From assembly GCF_900104845.1 (NCBI RefSeq), contig NZ_FNSR01000001.1, positions 2,480,001 through 2,544,000 of the forward strand: a DNA stretch of 64,000 nt, read 5' to 3'. Every line of letters starts with the position of its first letter. The first letter of the stretch is position 1. A program made the translations under genes and the position numbers. Shown here piece by piece: positions 19,298-29,867 of the stretch. Origin of the DNA: Paraburkholderia caballeronis. GTDB taxonomy: Bacteria > Pseudomonadota > Gammaproteobacteria > Burkholderiales > Burkholderiaceae. The notes beneath the pieces were generated by a model. It did no database searches. It had not been told where the DNA came from and worked only from the letters and a program-made list of their open reading frames with translations.

Positions 19298-19666
19298 TCA
19301 GTCGTCCTTCGCGCGGGTCGCGTTCGCTTCGTCGATCAGGCGCGACATCTCGACCGCTTTTTCGATCGTCTTGTCGTAGTGGAAATGCAGCGTCGGCACC
19401 GTATGGATGTGCAGCCGCTTGAACAGCAGGTTGTGCAGATGGCCGGCCGCGTGGTTCAGCGCCTCCTGGGTCTGCAGCGGATCGCCGGTCAACGTCGTGA
19501 AATAGACCTTCGCGTGCGCATAATCCGGCGTCAGCTCGACGCTCTGGATCGTGACGAGGCCGATCCGCGGGTCCTTGACCTCGCGCGCCACCAGTTCCGA
19601 CAGATCGCGCTGGATCTGGTCGGCAATCTGCACGTTGCGATTCGGAGAGGAACGTCTCTTGTTCAT
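19298..19666 (-). CDS. rbfA: 30S ribosome-binding factor RbfA
   Basis: The product is a 122-residue single KH-like domain protein needed for late 30S maturation near helix 1 of 16S rRNA. Family segments are [19 protein letters not shown] near the start, [26 protein letters not shown] in the middle and [24 protein letters not shown] near the end. The start at 19666 fits the family; the longer frame to 19735 does not. It lies between infB and truB in the same operon. Confidence 0.95.
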   Translation of the reverse strand: MNKRRSSPNRNVQIADQIQRDLSELVAREVKDPRIGLVTIQSVELTPDYAHAKVYFTTLTGDPLQTQEALNHAAGHLHNLLFKRLHIHTVPTLHFHYDKTIEKAVEMSRLIDEANATRAKDD

Positions 19667-19786
19667 GATGGGTCCAGCGCCGGGTGACCGGCGAAACGGC
19701 GGGCGTCCGCGAACGCGGCCCCGCCCAAAAAACAACGGGCGGAGCCGGCCAGCGCCCGCCCCGCCCGCATGCGTCGCGCCGACTGC

Positions 19787-22711
19787 TTACAGCGTACGCG
19801 CGACTTCGGTGATCTCGAACACCTCGAACTGATCGCCTTCGACGATGTCGTTGAAGTTCTTGATCGACATACCGCACTCGAAGCCCTGCTTCACTTCCTT
19901 CACATCGTCCTTGAAGCGCTTCAGCGAATCCAGCTCGCCGGTGTGGATCACCACGTTGTTGCGCAGCACGCGCACCGACGACGAACGCTTGACGATGCCG
20001 TCCGTGACCATACAGCCGGCCACCGCGCCGACCTTCGGCACCTTGAACACCTGGCGTACCTCGACCATGCCGGTCACGACCTCGCGCTTCTCCGGCGCGA
20101 GCATGCCCGACATCGCCGCCTTCACTTCATCCACTGCGTCGTAGATGATGTTGTAGTAGCGGATGTCGACGCCGTTCGCCTCGGCCAGCTTGCGCGCCTG
20201 CGCATCCGCACGCGTGTTGAAGCCGATGATGACCGCCTTCGACGCCGTCGCGAGGTTGACGTCGTTCTCGCTGATGCCGCCGACCGCGCCGTGCACGATC
20301 TGCACGCGCACTTCGTCGGTGGACAGCTTGAGCAGCGCGTGAACCAGCGCTTCCTGCGAGCCCTGCACGTCCGCCTTGACGATGAGCGGCAGGTACTGCA
20401 CTTCGCCTTCGCCCATCTGCTCCAGCATGTTCTCCAGCTTCGCGGCCTGCTGCTTCGCCAGCTTCACGTCGCGGAACTTGCCCTGGCGGAACAGCGCGAT
20501 TTCGCGCGCCTTGCGCTCGTCCGGCAGCACGATCACTTCCTCGCCGGCCGCCGGCACTTCGGACAGACCCTGGATCTCGACCGGAATCGACGGGCCGGCT
20601 TCCTTCGTCGGCTTGCCGGTTTCGTCGAGCATTGCGCGCACGCGGCCGTAAGCGGAACCCGCGAGCACCATGTCGCCGCGGTTGAGCGTGCCGGACTGCA
20701 CGAGCACCGTCGCGACCGGACCCTTGCCCTTGTCGAGCTTCGCTTCGATCACGAGGCCCTTCGCCGGCGCTTCGACCGGCGCCGTCAGTTCGAGCACTTC
20801 GGCTTGCAGCAGCACGTTTTCGAGCAGTTCGTCGATGCCCGCGCCGGTCTTCGCCGACACCGACACGAACGGCGAGTCGCCGCCGTACTCTTCCGGCACG
20901 ACGCCTTCCGCGACGAGTTCCTGCTTCACGCGATCCGGATTCGCATCCGGCTTGTCGATCTTGTTGATCGCGACGACGAGCGGCACGCCGCCCGCCTTCG
21001 CGTGCGCGATCGCTTCCTTCGTCTGCGGCATCACGCCGTCGTCGGCCGCGACCACCAGAATCACGATGTCGGTCGCCTTCGCGCCGCGCGCCCGCATCGC
21101 GGTGAACGCCTCGTGGCCCGGCGTGTCGAGGAACGTGATCACGCCGCGCGGCGTTTCCACGTGGTACGCGCCGATGTGCTGCGTAATCCCGCCCGCTTCG
21201 CCTGCCGCCACCTTCGCGCGGCGGATGTAGTCGAGCAGCGAGGTCTTGCCGTGGTCGACGTGACCCATCACGGTGACGACCGGCGGACGCGGCAGTTGCT
21301 CCGCATCCGTCGTGGTTTCCTGACCTTCGATCAGCAGCGCTTCCGGATCGTCGAGCTTCGCGGCGACCGCACGGTGACCGAGTTCCTCGACGATGATCAT
21401 CGCCGTTTCCTGGTCGAGCATCTGGTTGATCGTGACCATCTGGCCGAGCTTCATCATCACCTTGATGACTTCCGAAGCCTTCACCGACATCTTGTGCGCG
21501 AGATCGGCGACGGTGATCGTCTCCGGCACGTGCACTTCGCGCACGATCGGCTCGGTCGGCGCCTGGAACGACGAACCCGCGTCCTGATGCTTGCCGCGTC
21601 CCTTCGGACCGCCGCGCCAGCCGCGATCGACGCCGCCGCTCGAATCGCCGCGGGTCTTGATGCCGCGACGCTTCGCGGCGTCGTCCTGCCAGCCGCTCTT
21701 GCCGGTGCCCGGCTTCTTGTTGCGGTCGCCGGCGGTCGTCGATGCCGGCGCCGACGACGGCGCGGCGGCAGCCGGCTTCTTCGCGGCGGCGGCCGGACGC
21801 GCGCCCGCTTCGCCAGCCGGACGGGCCGGCTTGTGCAGCGTGCCCTTCGCTTCCGCGGGCTTCGGCGGCTCGACCGGTTTCGGCGGTTCGGGCGCCTTCA
21901 CCTGCGCCTTGCGCGGCGTGTTCATCATTTCGCGGATCGCGCGCGCTTCGGCTTCCGCCGCCGCGCGACGACGGGCGATTTCTTCCTGTTCGAGACGCGC
22001 CTTTTCGACGGCCTCGCGCGCGGCGTCCTCGGCCTTCTTCGCGGCTTCGCGCTGCGCGGCGCGCTCGGCGGCCGCGCGCTGCTCGTCCTGCTCCGCGTTC
22101 GCGGCCGGCGCGGCGCGCTGCGCCTCGACGGCCTGCGCGGCGAGTTCGCGGGCGGCGGCTTCGGCAGCGGCCTTCTTCTTGCCCGCTTCCTCTTCCGCGC
22201 GACGCCGCTCGGCTTCGGCGGCTTCTTCGCGTGCACGACGCTCCGCCTCTTCGAGCGCGAGGCGCTCCTGGCGTTCCTTCAGTTCCTGAGCCTGACGTTC
22301 GAGCAACTCGGCTTCGCGGCGCGCTTCTTCCTCGCGGCGCTGAAGCTCGACATCCTCGGCGGCAACGGCCTCGGCTGCGTGATCCGATGTCTCCGCCTGA
22401 TCGGCGGACTCGTCGCGGCGGACGAACGTGCGCTTCTTGCGCACCTCGACCTGAATGGTGCGAGCCTTGCCCGTCGCGTCGGACTGCTTGATCTCCGACG
22501 TATGCCGGCGCGTCAGCGTGATCTTGCGCTTGTCCGCGTCGTTCGAACCGTGCGACTTGCGCAAGTGATCGAGCAGGCGCGCCTTGTCGGTCTCAGACAG
22601 CGCGTCGTCCTCGCTCGCCTTCTGGACGCCCGCCGCCTGCAACTGCTCAAGCAGCACGCCTGCAGGCATTTTCAGTTCCGCGGCAAATTGGGCTACGTTG
22701 TTACTCGCCAT
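19787..22711 (-). CDS. infB: Translation initiation factor IF-2
   Basis: The product is a 974-residue GTPase that brings fMet-tRNA to the 30S subunit and promotes subunit joining. An N-terminal IF2 domain (1-55, [18 protein letters not shown]) and a long charged, Ala/Glu/Arg-rich coiled region (about 60-230) precede Pro/Lys-rich linkers. The G domain starts near residue 475: G1 [12 protein letters not shown]2 [13 protein letters not shown]3 DTPGHEAF, G4 [11 protein letters not shown]. Domains II-IV follow, ending with [21 protein letters not shown]. The length suits beta-proteobacterial IF-2. It is the third gene of the rimP operon. Confidence 0.97.
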   Translation of the reverse strand: MASNNVAQFAAELKMPAGVLLEQLQAAGVQKASEDDALSETDKARLLDHLRKSHGSNDADKRKITLTRRHTSEIKQSDATGKARTIQVEVRKKRTFVRRDESADQAETSDHAAEAVAAEDVELQRREEEARREAELLERQAQELKERQERLALEEAERRAREEAAEAERRRAEEEAGKKKAAAEAAARELAAQAVEAQRAAPAANAEQDEQRAAAERAAQREAAKKAEDAAREAVEKARLEQEEIARRRAAAEAEARAIREMMNTPRKAQVKAPEPPKPVEPPKPAEAKGTLHKPARPAGEAGARPAAAAKKPAAAAPSSAPASTTAGDRNKKPGTGKSGWQDDAAKRRGIKTRGDSSGGVDRGWRGGPKGRGKHQDAGSSFQAPTEPIVREVHVPETITVADLAHKMSVKASEVIKVMMKLGQMVTINQMLDQETAMIIVEELGHRAVAAKLDDPEALLIEGQETTTDAEQLPRPPVVTVMGHVDHGKTSLLDYIRRAKVAAGEAGGITQHIGAYHVETPRGVITFLDTPGHEAFTAMRARGAKATDIVILVVAADDGVMPQTKEAIAHAKAGGVPLVVAINKIDKPDANPDRVKQELVAEGVVPEEYGGDSPFVSVSAKTGAGIDELLENVLLQAEVLELTAPVEAPAKGLVIEAKLDKGKGPVATVLVQSGTLNRGDMVLAGSAYGRVRAMLDETGKPTKEAGPSIPVEIQGLSEVPAAGEEVIVLPDERKAREIALFRQGKFRDVKLAKQQAAKLENMLEQMGEGEVQYLPLIVKADVQGSQEALVHALLKLSTDEVRVQIVHGAVGGISENDVNLATASKAVIIGFNTRADAQARKLAEANGVDIRYYNIIYDAVDEVKAAMSGMLAPEKREVVTGMVEVRQVFKVPKVGAVAGCMVTDGIVKRSSSVRVLRNNVVIHTGELDSLKRFKDDVKEVKQGFECGMSIKNFNDIVEGDQFEVFEITEVARTL

Positions 22712-22845
22712 TCATTCCTCTTAGTGCAAGGACACGTTCCTTGCGGTTGACATCGGATCGTGCGGCCCTGGTGGCTTTAACGCATCGAAGCGTCGAAACC
22801 GGCCGCGTTCAGTTCAGTGGGTCATGGTCGTTTCCTGCTCGTCGC

Positions 22846-24321
22846 TCACTGGAACCAGTGTTCACGTGCTTTCATGATCAACGCCTTCGCGGCGTCCTCT
22901 TCCATTCCCGTCATTTCAACCAGCTCGTCCACGGCCAGCTCCGCGAGTTCGTCGCGCGTATGGATCTCGTGCTGCGCGAGCTTGCCGAGCAGTTCCTGAT
23001 CCATGCCGTCGAGGCTCTTCAGATCCAGAGCGGCGCTTTCGACTTTCTCCTCGTTCGCGATCGCCATCGTCAGCAACGCATCGCGCGCGCGGTTGCGCAG
23101 TTCGTGCACGGTGTCCTCGTCGAACGCCTCGATTTCCAGCATTTCGTTGAGCGGCACGTACGCGATCTCTTCGAGGCTCGTGAAACCCTCGTCGATCAGG
23201 ATGTCGGCGACTTCCTCGTCGACGTCGAGACGCGCCATGAACAGGTCGCGCAGCACCGTGCGCTCCTGGTTCTGCTTCTGCGCGGATTCGTCCGGCGTCA
23301 TGATGTTGATCTGCCAGCCGGTCAGCTCGCTGGCGAGACGCACGTTCTGGCCGCTGCGGCCGATCGCGACCGCCAGCTCGCTTTCGTCCACGACGACGTC
23401 CATCGAATGCTTTTCTTCATCGACGACGATCGACTGGACGGCTGCCGGCGCGAGTGCGCCGATCACGAACTGGGCGGGATCTTCCGACCATAGCACGATG
23501 TCGACGTTCTCGCCACCGAGCTCGTTTCGCACCGCCTGCACGCGCGAACCGCGGATGCCGACGCAGGTGCCGATCGGGTCGATCCGCTTGTCGTACGCGA
23601 CGACGCCGATCTTCGCGCGCACGCCCGGATCGCGCGCGGCCGCCTTGATTTCGAGGAGGCCCTGCTCGATTTCCGGCACTTCCATCTCGAACAACTTCAT
23701 CAGGAATTCCGGCGCGGTGCGCGACAGCTCGATCTGCGGGCCGCGCGCGGTGCGATCGACCTTGCCGATCCACGCGCGCACACGGTCGCCGACCCGCAGG
23801 TTTTCCTTCGGGATCAACTGGTCGCGGCGCAGCAACGCCTCGACGCGGCCCGATTCGACGATGAAGTTGCCCTTGTCGAGCCGCTTCACCGTGCCGGTCA
23901 TGATGCTTTCGCCGCGTTCGAGGAAATCATTCAGGATCTGCTCGCGCTCCGCGTCGCGGACCTTCTGCAGGATCACCTGCTTCGCGGCCTGTGCGCCGAT
24001 GCGGCCGAACTCGATCGACGGCACCGGCTCTTCGATGTAGTCGTCGAGCTGCGCGTCGGGCTTCTGCTCGCGCGCTTCGAACAGCAGGATTTCCTGATCC
24101 GGCTCCTGCAGGCCCGCCTCGTCCGGCACGACGCGCCAGCGGCGATACGTTTCGTGCTCGCCGCTCTCGCGGTCGATATGGACGCGAATGTCCGCATCCT
24201 CGTCGAAGAGTTTCTTGGAGGCCGATGCAAGCGCCGCTTCAAGGGCGGCAAAAACCACGTCCTTGTCGACATTCTTCTCGCGTGCCAGCGCATCCACCAG
24301 CATCAACACTTCGCGACTCAT
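22846..24321 (-). CDS. nusA: Transcription termination/antitermination factor NusA
   Basis: The product is 491 residues. The N-terminal RNA-polymerase-binding domain (1-about 130) begins [22 protein letters not shown]. An S1 domain ([20 protein letters not shown]), two KH domains ([25 protein letters not shown] and [17 protein letters not shown]) and two acidic C-terminal repeats ([42 protein letters not shown]) follow. It acts in pausing, termination and antitermination. Its ATG overlaps the rimP stop by 4 nt (ATGA), so the two are translationally coupled. NusA often controls its own operon, relevant to the leader terminator at 24899. Confidence 0.97.
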   Translation of the reverse strand: MSREVLMLVDALAREKNVDKDVVFAALEAALASASKKLFDEDADIRVHIDRESGEHETYRRWRVVPDEAGLQEPDQEILLFEAREQKPDAQLDDYIEEPVPSIEFGRIGAQAAKQVILQKVRDAEREQILNDFLERGESIMTGTVKRLDKGNFIVESGRVEALLRRDQLIPKENLRVGDRVRAWIGKVDRTARGPQIELSRTAPEFLMKLFEMEVPEIEQGLLEIKAAARDPGVRAKIGVVAYDKRIDPIGTCVGIRGSRVQAVRNELGGENVDIVLWSEDPAQFVIGALAPAAVQSIVVDEEKHSMDVVVDESELAVAIGRSGQNVRLASELTGWQINIMTPDESAQKQNQERTVLRDLFMARLDVDEEVADILIDEGFTSLEEIAYVPLNEMLEIEAFDEDTVHELRNRARDALLTMAIANEEKVESAALDLKSLDGMDQELLGKLAQHEIHTRDELAELAVDELVEMTGMEEDAAKALIMKAREHWFQ

Positions 24322-24776
24322 TGTTTGCGGCTCCTAAAGTCAACTTTCGGGACAAGGCGTGCGCGATCGATGTCCGCGAGCGTGAAATCCAGCATCGCGG
24401 CCCCTGCCTTCCCTTCGAATTCCAGACCGATGGTGTCGCCTTGCGGAGCATGCAGGATGCCCCGGTACGATTTCCGTCCGTCCAATGGCTTTTTCAATGT
24501 GATGACCGCCTCGCTGCCTGCGAAGCGCTCGAAGTCCGCGAGTTTCTTCAGCGGGCGGTCGAGACCGGGCGACGAGACTTCCAGCCGCTCGTAGTCGATG
24601 TTCTCGACCGTCAGAACGTGCTGCAGCTGACGCGTGACCTTCTCGCAATCCTCGATCGCGATGCCCGCGGGCTGATCGATGTACACGGCCAGCATCCCGC
24701 GCCCGGTGCGTTCGAGGTCGACAAGCTCGTAACCGAGCCCGGTCACGGTGGTTTCAATCAGTTCCGTCAGTTGCAC
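24318..24776 (-). CDS. rimP: Ribosome maturation factor RimP
   Basis: The product is 152 residues from a GTG at 24776 (protein begins [22 protein letters not shown], read as Met); longer frames upstream have no family similarity. RimP assists 30S assembly. The N-terminal alpha/beta domain has [21 protein letters not shown] and [19 protein letters not shown]; the C-terminal SH3-like domain has [19 protein letters not shown]. It is the first gene of the operon and overlaps nusA by 4 nt. A terminator-bearing leader lies upstream. Confidence 0.94.
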   Translation of the reverse strand: MQLTELIETTVTGLGYELVDLERTGRGMLAVYIDQPAGIAIEDCEKVTRQLQHVLTVENIDYERLEVSSPGLDRPLKKLADFERFAGSEAVITLKKPLDGRKSYRGILHAPQGDTIGLEFEGKAGAAMLDFTLADIDRARLVPKVDFRSRKQ

Positions 24777-24898
24777 AGTGCCCACTCCAGATGTTTGCGC
24801 GTCGAGCCTGCGCCACATCCCGCGGGCCGCGCGCTGGTTGAGCGCGCGCTCCTTGCACAGATTGCGATGCCCACGGGTGACGACCACGAACCGGTCAA

Positions 24899-24925
24899 CC
24901 AAAAAAAAATGGGCGAAACGCCCAT
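24899..24925 (-). terminator. Intrinsic terminator in the rimP-nusA-infB leader
   Basis: On the minus strand a perfect 7-bp stem with 3-nt loop (ATGGGCG TTT CGCCCAT) is followed directly by nine T residues. It is 125 nt upstream of the rimP start and about 320 nt past the stop of the upstream pseudouridine synthase gene. A good promoter lies further upstream at 25001-25029, so transcripts for rimP must pass it. This makes attenuation plausible, besides ending transcripts from rluB. Confidence 0.88.
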
Positions 24926-25000
24926 CTTCTTCTAACTCTTGCAACCGGTGGTCGTACCTGAGCAGCAAATGAAAAAAGCCGCACGCCCAGCGACTTTGTG

Positions 25001-25029
25001 ATTCTAGCCTTTTTTTGACACCAACGCAA
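25001..25029 (-). promoter_or_regulatory. Predicted sigma-70 promoter of the rimP operon
   Basis: On the minus strand TTGCGT (25024-25029), a 17-bp spacer and TAGAAT (25001-25006) form a good promoter, with a start near 24995. The resulting leader would be about 220 nt and contains the intrinsic terminator at 24899-24925. The rest of 24777-25241 has no gene that I can support. Confidence 0.6.
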
Positions 25030-25241
25030 ACCGGAGAGGCCGGCTGGAGCGTTGTCGGGGCGGATCGAACCCGTGTCGGATCGCGGTTTTTCCGGGCTTT
25101 TGCACAGCATTCACGACCCATGCAGGTTGCATCGGAATGTGCCGCGGATCGCTTGTTGCGCGCACCCCGGACAGCGCCGGCCACGCGCATCGAAACCGGG
25201 CGATGACATCAAGTTTCGCCCGCCTCCTTGCAGCCTCCGGC

Positions 25242-26966
25242 TCAGTGACCGCGCGTGCGGTTGCGCGGCGCGCCGCGCTGCCTGGTGCCGGCAGGGCTGT
25301 TGCCCGCAGGACGGCCGCCGTTCGCGCTGTTGCCCGCGGGCCGGCGATTGCCGTTCGCGTTGCCCGGCGCCGACGCGCGCTTGCCCGACGTCGCTCCACG
25401 GTTGCCGGCCGCCGGCGCACGATTGCCGTCGACCTCGCGGCCGCGGTTGCCCGCATTGCCGCCGCGATTGCCGTAGCCGGTACCAAGGCCGCCGCCCGCG
25501 CCGCCGCCGAACCCGGACGCCGCGCCGCGCCGACCCTGGCGCTGCTGGTTCAGATTGCTGTGCGCGGTCAGCACCGGCTCGCGGTTGATGAAGCCCATCG
25601 ACGTCTGCATCGGGTCCGGCTGGCGACGCTCCTGCGTGCCGTTGCGCCCCCCCTTCTCCTCGGCCGGCGCCTTCAGCCCGACCGACGACAGCAGGCTGCG
25701 CACCTGGTTGTCCTCCAGCTCTTCCCAGCGGCCGCGCTTGAGGCCGCGCGGCAGCGAGATCGGGCCGTGCCGCGTGCGGATCAGGCGGCTCACCATCAGG
25801 CCGACCGCTTCGAACATCCGCCGCACTTCGCGGTTGCGCCCTTCGGCGAGCGCGACGTGGTACCAGTGATTCGTGCCTTCGCCGCCGCCGTCGCGAATGC
25901 GCAGAAAATTCGCCGGGCCGTCGTCGAGTTCGACGCCGTGCAGCAGTTTCTGCCGGTTGCCCTCGGACAGTTCGCCGACGACGCGCACCGCGTATTCACG
26001 CTCGACGCTGTAGCGCGGATGCATGAACCGGTTCGCGAGGTCGCCCGACGTCGTCAGCATCAGCAGACCTTCGGTGTTGAAGTCGAGCCGGCCGACCGCG
26101 AGCCACTTCGCGGTCTTCATCGGCGGCAGCTTGTCGAACACCGACGGACGGCCTTCCGGATCCGCATGACTGACGATCTCGCCGGTCGGCTTGTGATACA
26201 GCAGCACGCGCGGCGGCTTGTTCTGCAGCTTGCGCTTGACCGGCTTGCCGTTGATCCGCACCTGGTCGGTCGGCATGATCCGCTGGCCGATGTGCGCCGG
26301 CTCGCCGTTCACCGACACGCGGCCGGCGACGATCAGCTCTTCCATCTCGCGACGGGAGCCCATGCCCGCTTCGGCGAGCACCTTGTGCAGCTTCGGCGCG
26401 TCGTCGTCCGGGCTCAGCACGCGCTTCGGCTGCTGCGGGCGGCCGCCGCGGCGCAGCATCGGCGCGCGCACGCCGGCACCGGCGCCCGCGCCGTTGTCGG
26501 CGTCGAACGCCGGCGACGTCACGTACAGGAACAGATCGTCCTGGGCGGTCTCGCCGGTCGCGGCCGGCGCGTCGCCGCCGCGGCTCTTCTGGCGCTTGCC
26601 GGCCTGCTGCGGCTTGTCCGCGCCGCCCGCGTTGTTGCGGCGGCCCGGCTGTTTCTTCGCACCGGCGTCCTTGCGCGGCATCCGCACCTGCGCGACGACG
26701 ACGCCGTCCGGCGGCGTCTCGGTGACGGCGGCGGGCGCCGGAGCGGCATCGGCCGGCGCGGCGTCCTTCGCCTTCGCGCCCGCACGGCGGCGCGCGATCA
26801 GGCTGCGGGGACCCCGGCGCAGGCCGCGGCGCGGACGTTCGTCGCCGTCCGGGCGCGAGTTCTCGCCATCGGCCTGGCCGGCACGCGGTTCATCGGCACG
26901 CGCGGCGGACGCAACACGCGCGGAGTCCGGCGCGTCGCTCGAATCGGTGTCGTGGATATCTGTCAA
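25242..26966 (-). CDS. rluB: 23S rRNA pseudouridine synthase, RluB/RsuA family, with long disordered tails
   Basis: The product is 574 residues, about twice the usual RluB length. The catalytic core (about 190-435) has an S4 RNA-binding domain ([36 protein letters not shown]) and the synthase domain with the catalytic Asp in [13 protein letters not shown]. It ends in the family motif [15 protein letters not shown]. In front is about 190 residues of Ala/Arg/Asp-rich low complexity. Behind are about 130 residues rich in Gly, Asn and Arg. Such extensions are common in beta-proteobacterial homologues and may aid RNA binding. RluB modifies U2605 of 23S rRNA in E. coli; RluE or RluF specificity cannot be fully excluded. 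It lies 61 bp downstream of scpB. Confidence 0.88.
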   Translation of the reverse strand: MTDIHDTDSSDAPDSARVASAARADEPRAGQADGENSRPDGDERPRRGLRRGPRSLIARRRAGAKAKDAAPADAAPAPAAVTETPPDGVVVAQVRMPRKDAGAKKQPGRRNNAGGADKPQQAGKRQKSRGGDAPAATGETAQDDLFLYVTSPAFDADNGAGAGAGVRAPMLRRGGRPQQPKRVLSPDDDAPKLHKVLAEAGMGSRREMEELIVAGRVSVNGEPAHIGQRIMPTDQVRINGKPVKRKLQNKPPRVLLYHKPTGEIVSHADPEGRPSVFDKLPPMKTAKWLAVGRLDFNTEGLLMLTTSGDLANRFMHPRYSVEREYAVRVVGELSEGNRQKLLHGVELDDGPANFLRIRDGGGEGTNHWYHVALAEGRNREVRRMFEAVGLMVSRLIRTRHGPISLPRGLKRGRWEELEDNQVRSLLSSVGLKAPAEEKGGRNGTQERRQPDPMQTSMGFINREPVLTAHSNLNQQRQGRRGAASGFGGGAGGGLGTGYGNRGGNAGNRGREVDGNRAPAAGNRGATSGKRASAPGNANGNRRPAGNSANGGRPAGNSPAGTRQRGAPRNRTRGH

Positions 26967-27027
26967 AACAACCTCGAATGTCAGGTCGCGCGCCCCGTTG
27001 CGGGGCGCGTCAAAAGTGCTTGTTGCG

Positions 27028-28110
27028 TCAGACGCCGCGCGTGGCGGCTTCGTCGCCGGTCAGGACGCGGTCGTCGGAGACCGTGCCGCGGCTCGTTTCT
27101 GCTTCGTGATCCGCCGGTCCGGCGGCCTGCTCGCCGGGCGCGTTCCCGCGCGCCGGCCCGTTTTCCTGTGCGGACCCGTCGTCCGCGTGCGCCGGAGCGC
27201 CTGCGCTCCCGGCGTCCGCTGCCGCGTCGTCCTCTGCGGGCGATGCGGCGCTGCCAACGTTTGCGTCGCCGGTCGAATCCTCGTCGGACCAAACCGCGGA
27301 CGTGGCGTCGTGTTCGTCGCCAGCCGTCTGCGCCAGCGCGTCTTCCGGTTGCGCAGATACCGCGCCTGCTCCCGGCGTTTGCTGCACGTCAACATCCGGC
27401 GGTGCGTCCACTGGCGCCTGTTCTTCGCCGGTTTCCGTCTGCGCGGCGGTTGCGCTGGCTTCCACGAACTGCGCTTCCCCAGCGTCGTTCGCCTGCGCCG
27501 TGTCGCCGCCTGCGGACTCCGTCGCGACCGGTTGCGCCGCGTCGCTGTCCGCAAACTCGATCGCGTGTTGCGCAAGCAACTGCTCACGCAGTTGCCCGGA
27601 CGGATCGTCGAGCGGCGGCAGTTCGTCCAGCGCCTTCAGCCCGAGGTCGTCGAGGAACTGGCGCGTCGTCGCGTACAGCGCGGGACGGCCCGGCACGTCG
27701 CGATGACCGATCACCTCGATCCAGCCGCGATCCTCCAGCTGCTTGACGACCTGCGTGTTGACCGTCACGCCGCGAATCTCCTCGATATCGCCGCGCGTGA
27801 CCGGCTGCCGGTACGCGATGATCGCCAGCGTCTCCAGCACCGCGCGCGAATAACGCGGCGGCTTTTCCGGATGCAGCCGTTCGAGATACGGCCTCATCGA
27901 CGGCTTGCTCTGGAACCGCCAGCCCGATGCGAGCCCCACCAGCTCCACGCCGCGCCCGGACCATTCGCGTCTCAAATCGTCGAGCAGCGTGCGCACGGTG
28001 TCGGCCGACACGTCATCCGCGAACAGCTTGCGCAGGTCGCCGAGCTTGAGCGGCTCCTGAGCGCAGATCAATGCAGTCTCGAGGACGATCTTCGCCTCTT
28101 GGGTATTCAT
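27028..28110 (-). CDS. scpB: Segregation and condensation protein B, with long acidic C-terminal tail
   Basis: The product is 360 residues, of which about 1-185 form the usual ScpB tandem winged-helix core ([75 protein letters not shown]). ScpB binds ScpA and SMC to form the chromosome condensin complex. The rest (about 190-360) is an Ala/Glu/Asp/Gln-rich, acidic, probably disordered tail. The partner scpA is not in the window. The neighbouring rluB-type gene is downstream, an association seen in many bacteria. Confidence 0.93.
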   Translation of the reverse strand: MNTQEAKIVLETALICAQEPLKLGDLRKLFADDVSADTVRTLLDDLRREWSGRGVELVGLASGWRFQSKPSMRPYLERLHPEKPPRYSRAVLETLAIIAYRQPVTRGDIEEIRGVTVNTQVVKQLEDRGWIEVIGHRDVPGRPALYATTRQFLDDLGLKALDELPPLDDPSGQLREQLLAQHAIEFADSDAAQPVATESAGGDTAQANDAGEAQFVEASATAAQTETGEEQAPVDAPPDVDVQQTPGAGAVSAQPEDALAQTAGDEHDATSAVWSDEDSTGDANVGSAASPAEDDAAADAGSAGAPAHADDGSAQENGPARGNAPGEQAAGPADHEAETSRGTVSDDRVLTGDEAATRGV

Positions 28111-28486
28111 GCAGCCAGGTCAGACCTTAAGTCAGGTTCAAGGAACCGGATCAGACGGAACGGATTGGAACTGGAGACGCGCTCGCCCGATTCTGATCGG
28201 TCATATTGATGGGAGCACGCGCCGGGGGGTCGCAATGCAGGCACTAGAGCCTGACCCAGCCAGACGGAGCAGCGAAATTCCCGTGAGGAATCGCGTGACT
28301 GAGCGCCATCTTACGCAAAAACGCCGGGGGCGTAAAGAAGCCTTGCGCAAGCCGTGCGGCATGCATCGGGCCGTGGCGGCGACGTCCCATCGCGGCGTGC
28401 CGCCGGCCGTACGCATCGCGCGCGGCGTCCGACAGTTTCATCCGACGAACGCGCTGCGCGATTTCGCCCACCCTGTCGCCCATCCG
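28111..28486. other. Intergenic region, 376 bp, no recognised gene
   Basis: It lies between the aminotransferase stop and the scpB start (both minus strand) and should contain the scpB promoter. I checked it for tRNA-like arms, strong inverted repeats with T-runs and small ORFs with a Shine-Dalgarno and found nothing convincing. Confidence 0.4.
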
Positions 28487-29695
28487 TCAGCGCGCCGCGT
28501 GCTGCCGCAGATAGGACGCGAGCCGCTCGACGCCCTGGTCGAGCCGCGCCGGATCGCACGCGTAACACCAGCGCACGAAACCCTCGCCTTCGGGGCCGAA
28601 CGCGCTGCCCGGCGCGAGTCCGAGGCCCGCTTCGCGCACCAGCGCCTTGCACAGGTCGAGGCTCTTCTGCGCACCCGGCAGCGAGAAAAACAGGTACATC
28701 GCGCCGTGCGGCGCCTTCACGTCGACGCCCGGCAGCGCGGACAACGCCGCCGCGAGGTGGTCGCGCGACGCGCGCAGGTCGGCGACCAGCCGGCGCGTGT
28801 ACGGCTCGCCCTGCTCGACCGCCGCGATGCCCGCCTGCTGCACGAATGCCGGCGCGCACGACGTGTTGTATTCGACCAGCTTGCCGAGATCGTCCATCAG
28901 GTCGCGCGGCGCGACCATCCAGCCGAGCCGCCAACCGGTCATCAGCCACGCCTTCGAGAACGAGTTCACGCAGATCAGCCGCTCGTCGCGCGACGCGAGG
29001 TCGAGGAACGACGGCGCGGTGCGGGCGTCGGTGTCGCCGTAGTACAGCCGCTCGTACACCTCGTCGGCGACGATCCAGATGCCGTGCCGCCGGCAATGGT
29101 CGAGCACCGCCTGCTGCTCCGCGCGCGTCATCACCCAGCCGGTCGGATTGTTCGGCGAGTTGATCATCAGCAGCTTTGTGCCCGGCGTCAGCGCGGCCAG
29201 CAACCGGTCGAGATCGAGCGCCCAGCCGTTCGCGCCATAGCCGAGCGCGACCGTCTCGACCGACGCGCCCAGAATCTTCGGGATCTCGACGAGGTTCGGC
29301 CACAGCGGCGTCACCGCGACCACCCGGTCGCCCGCGCCGACGACGAGCTGCGCTGCCAGCATCAGCGCGTTCACGCCGGCGCTCGTCACCGCGATGTTGG
29401 CGGCCGGCGTGTCGCCGTGCAGCGCGCTCACATAGCGCGACAGCGCGTCGCGCAGCGGCGCGATCCCGAGATTGTGCGTATAGAAGGTATCGCCGCGCGC
29501 GAGCGCCGCCGCGGCGGCGTCGCGGATGAACTGCGGCGTCACGCGGTCGGACTCGCCGAACCAGAACGGCAGCACGTCGGCGACGCCGAAACCGGCGTTC
29601 GCGACTTCGCGGATCTGCGACGCTCGCAGCGCGCGCACCGCGTCGCGCGCATTCGGGATGACAGGGGCGGAAAGGGGCAGATCGAGGTCGCTCAT
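28487..29695 (-). CDS. PLP-dependent class I/II aminotransferase
   Basis: The product is 402 residues (an alternative ATG at 29710 adds five). It has the fold-type I aminotransferase landmarks: FGESDRVTPQFIRDAAAAAL and YTHNLGIAPLRDALSRYV near the start, INSPNNPTGWVMTRAE, the phosphate/ring-binding Asp in IWIVADEVYERLYY, and the Schiff-base Lys248 in NSFSKAWLMTGWRLGW. The Arg that binds the substrate carboxylate is likely in FVRWCYAC. It resembles aspartate- or alanine-type enzymes (AspC-like); the substrate is not decided. It lies 172 bp downstream of a LysR gene in the same direction. Confidence 0.9.
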   Translation of the reverse strand: MSDLDLPLSAPVIPNARDAVRALRASQIREVANAGFGVADVLPFWFGESDRVTPQFIRDAAAAALARGDTFYTHNLGIAPLRDALSRYVSALHGDTPAANIAVTSAGVNALMLAAQLVVGAGDRVVAVTPLWPNLVEIPKILGASVETVALGYGANGWALDLDRLLAALTPGTKLLMINSPNNPTGWVMTRAEQQAVLDHCRRHGIWIVADEVYERLYYGDTDARTAPSFLDLASRDERLICVNSFSKAWLMTGWRLGWMVAPRDLMDDLGKLVEYNTSCAPAFVQQAGIAAVEQGEPYTRRLVADLRASRDHLAAALSALPGVDVKAPHGAMYLFFSLPGAQKSLDLCKALVREAGLGLAPGSAFGPEGEGFVRWCYACDPARLDQGVERLASYLRQHAAR

Positions 29696-29867
29696 CGGGA
29701 CGTCCGGCAAATCGGGGAATCGGGGGAAAGCGGAAAAACCCGCAGTTTAGCGTGCAGCCGGCGCGATCTGCCCGCTCGCCGGTAGATTGCCGCGGCGTTC
29801 GCGCCGCACGCGATGCGATTCGCATCGCCGCCCGGTCACCGGCACCCGATCGGTCGGCCGTGCGACG

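Noticed and set aside
19730..19752. Inverted repeat CCGCCC/GGGCGG between infB and rbfA
   Set aside because: The stem is only 6 bp and no T-run follows on the transcribed strand, so it was not called a terminator.
19769..22750. Long open frame antisense to infB (about 990 codons)
   Set aside because: The translated product is a low-information, Arg/Leu/His-rich mirror; infB with its GTPase motifs is on the other strand.
25056..25080. tRNA-like T-arm (GGTTCGATCC on the minus strand) upstream of rimP
   Set aside because: The flanking arms do not form a 5-bp T stem or an acceptor stem and no D or anticodon arm can be placed, so it is not a tRNA gene. At most it is an old fragment.
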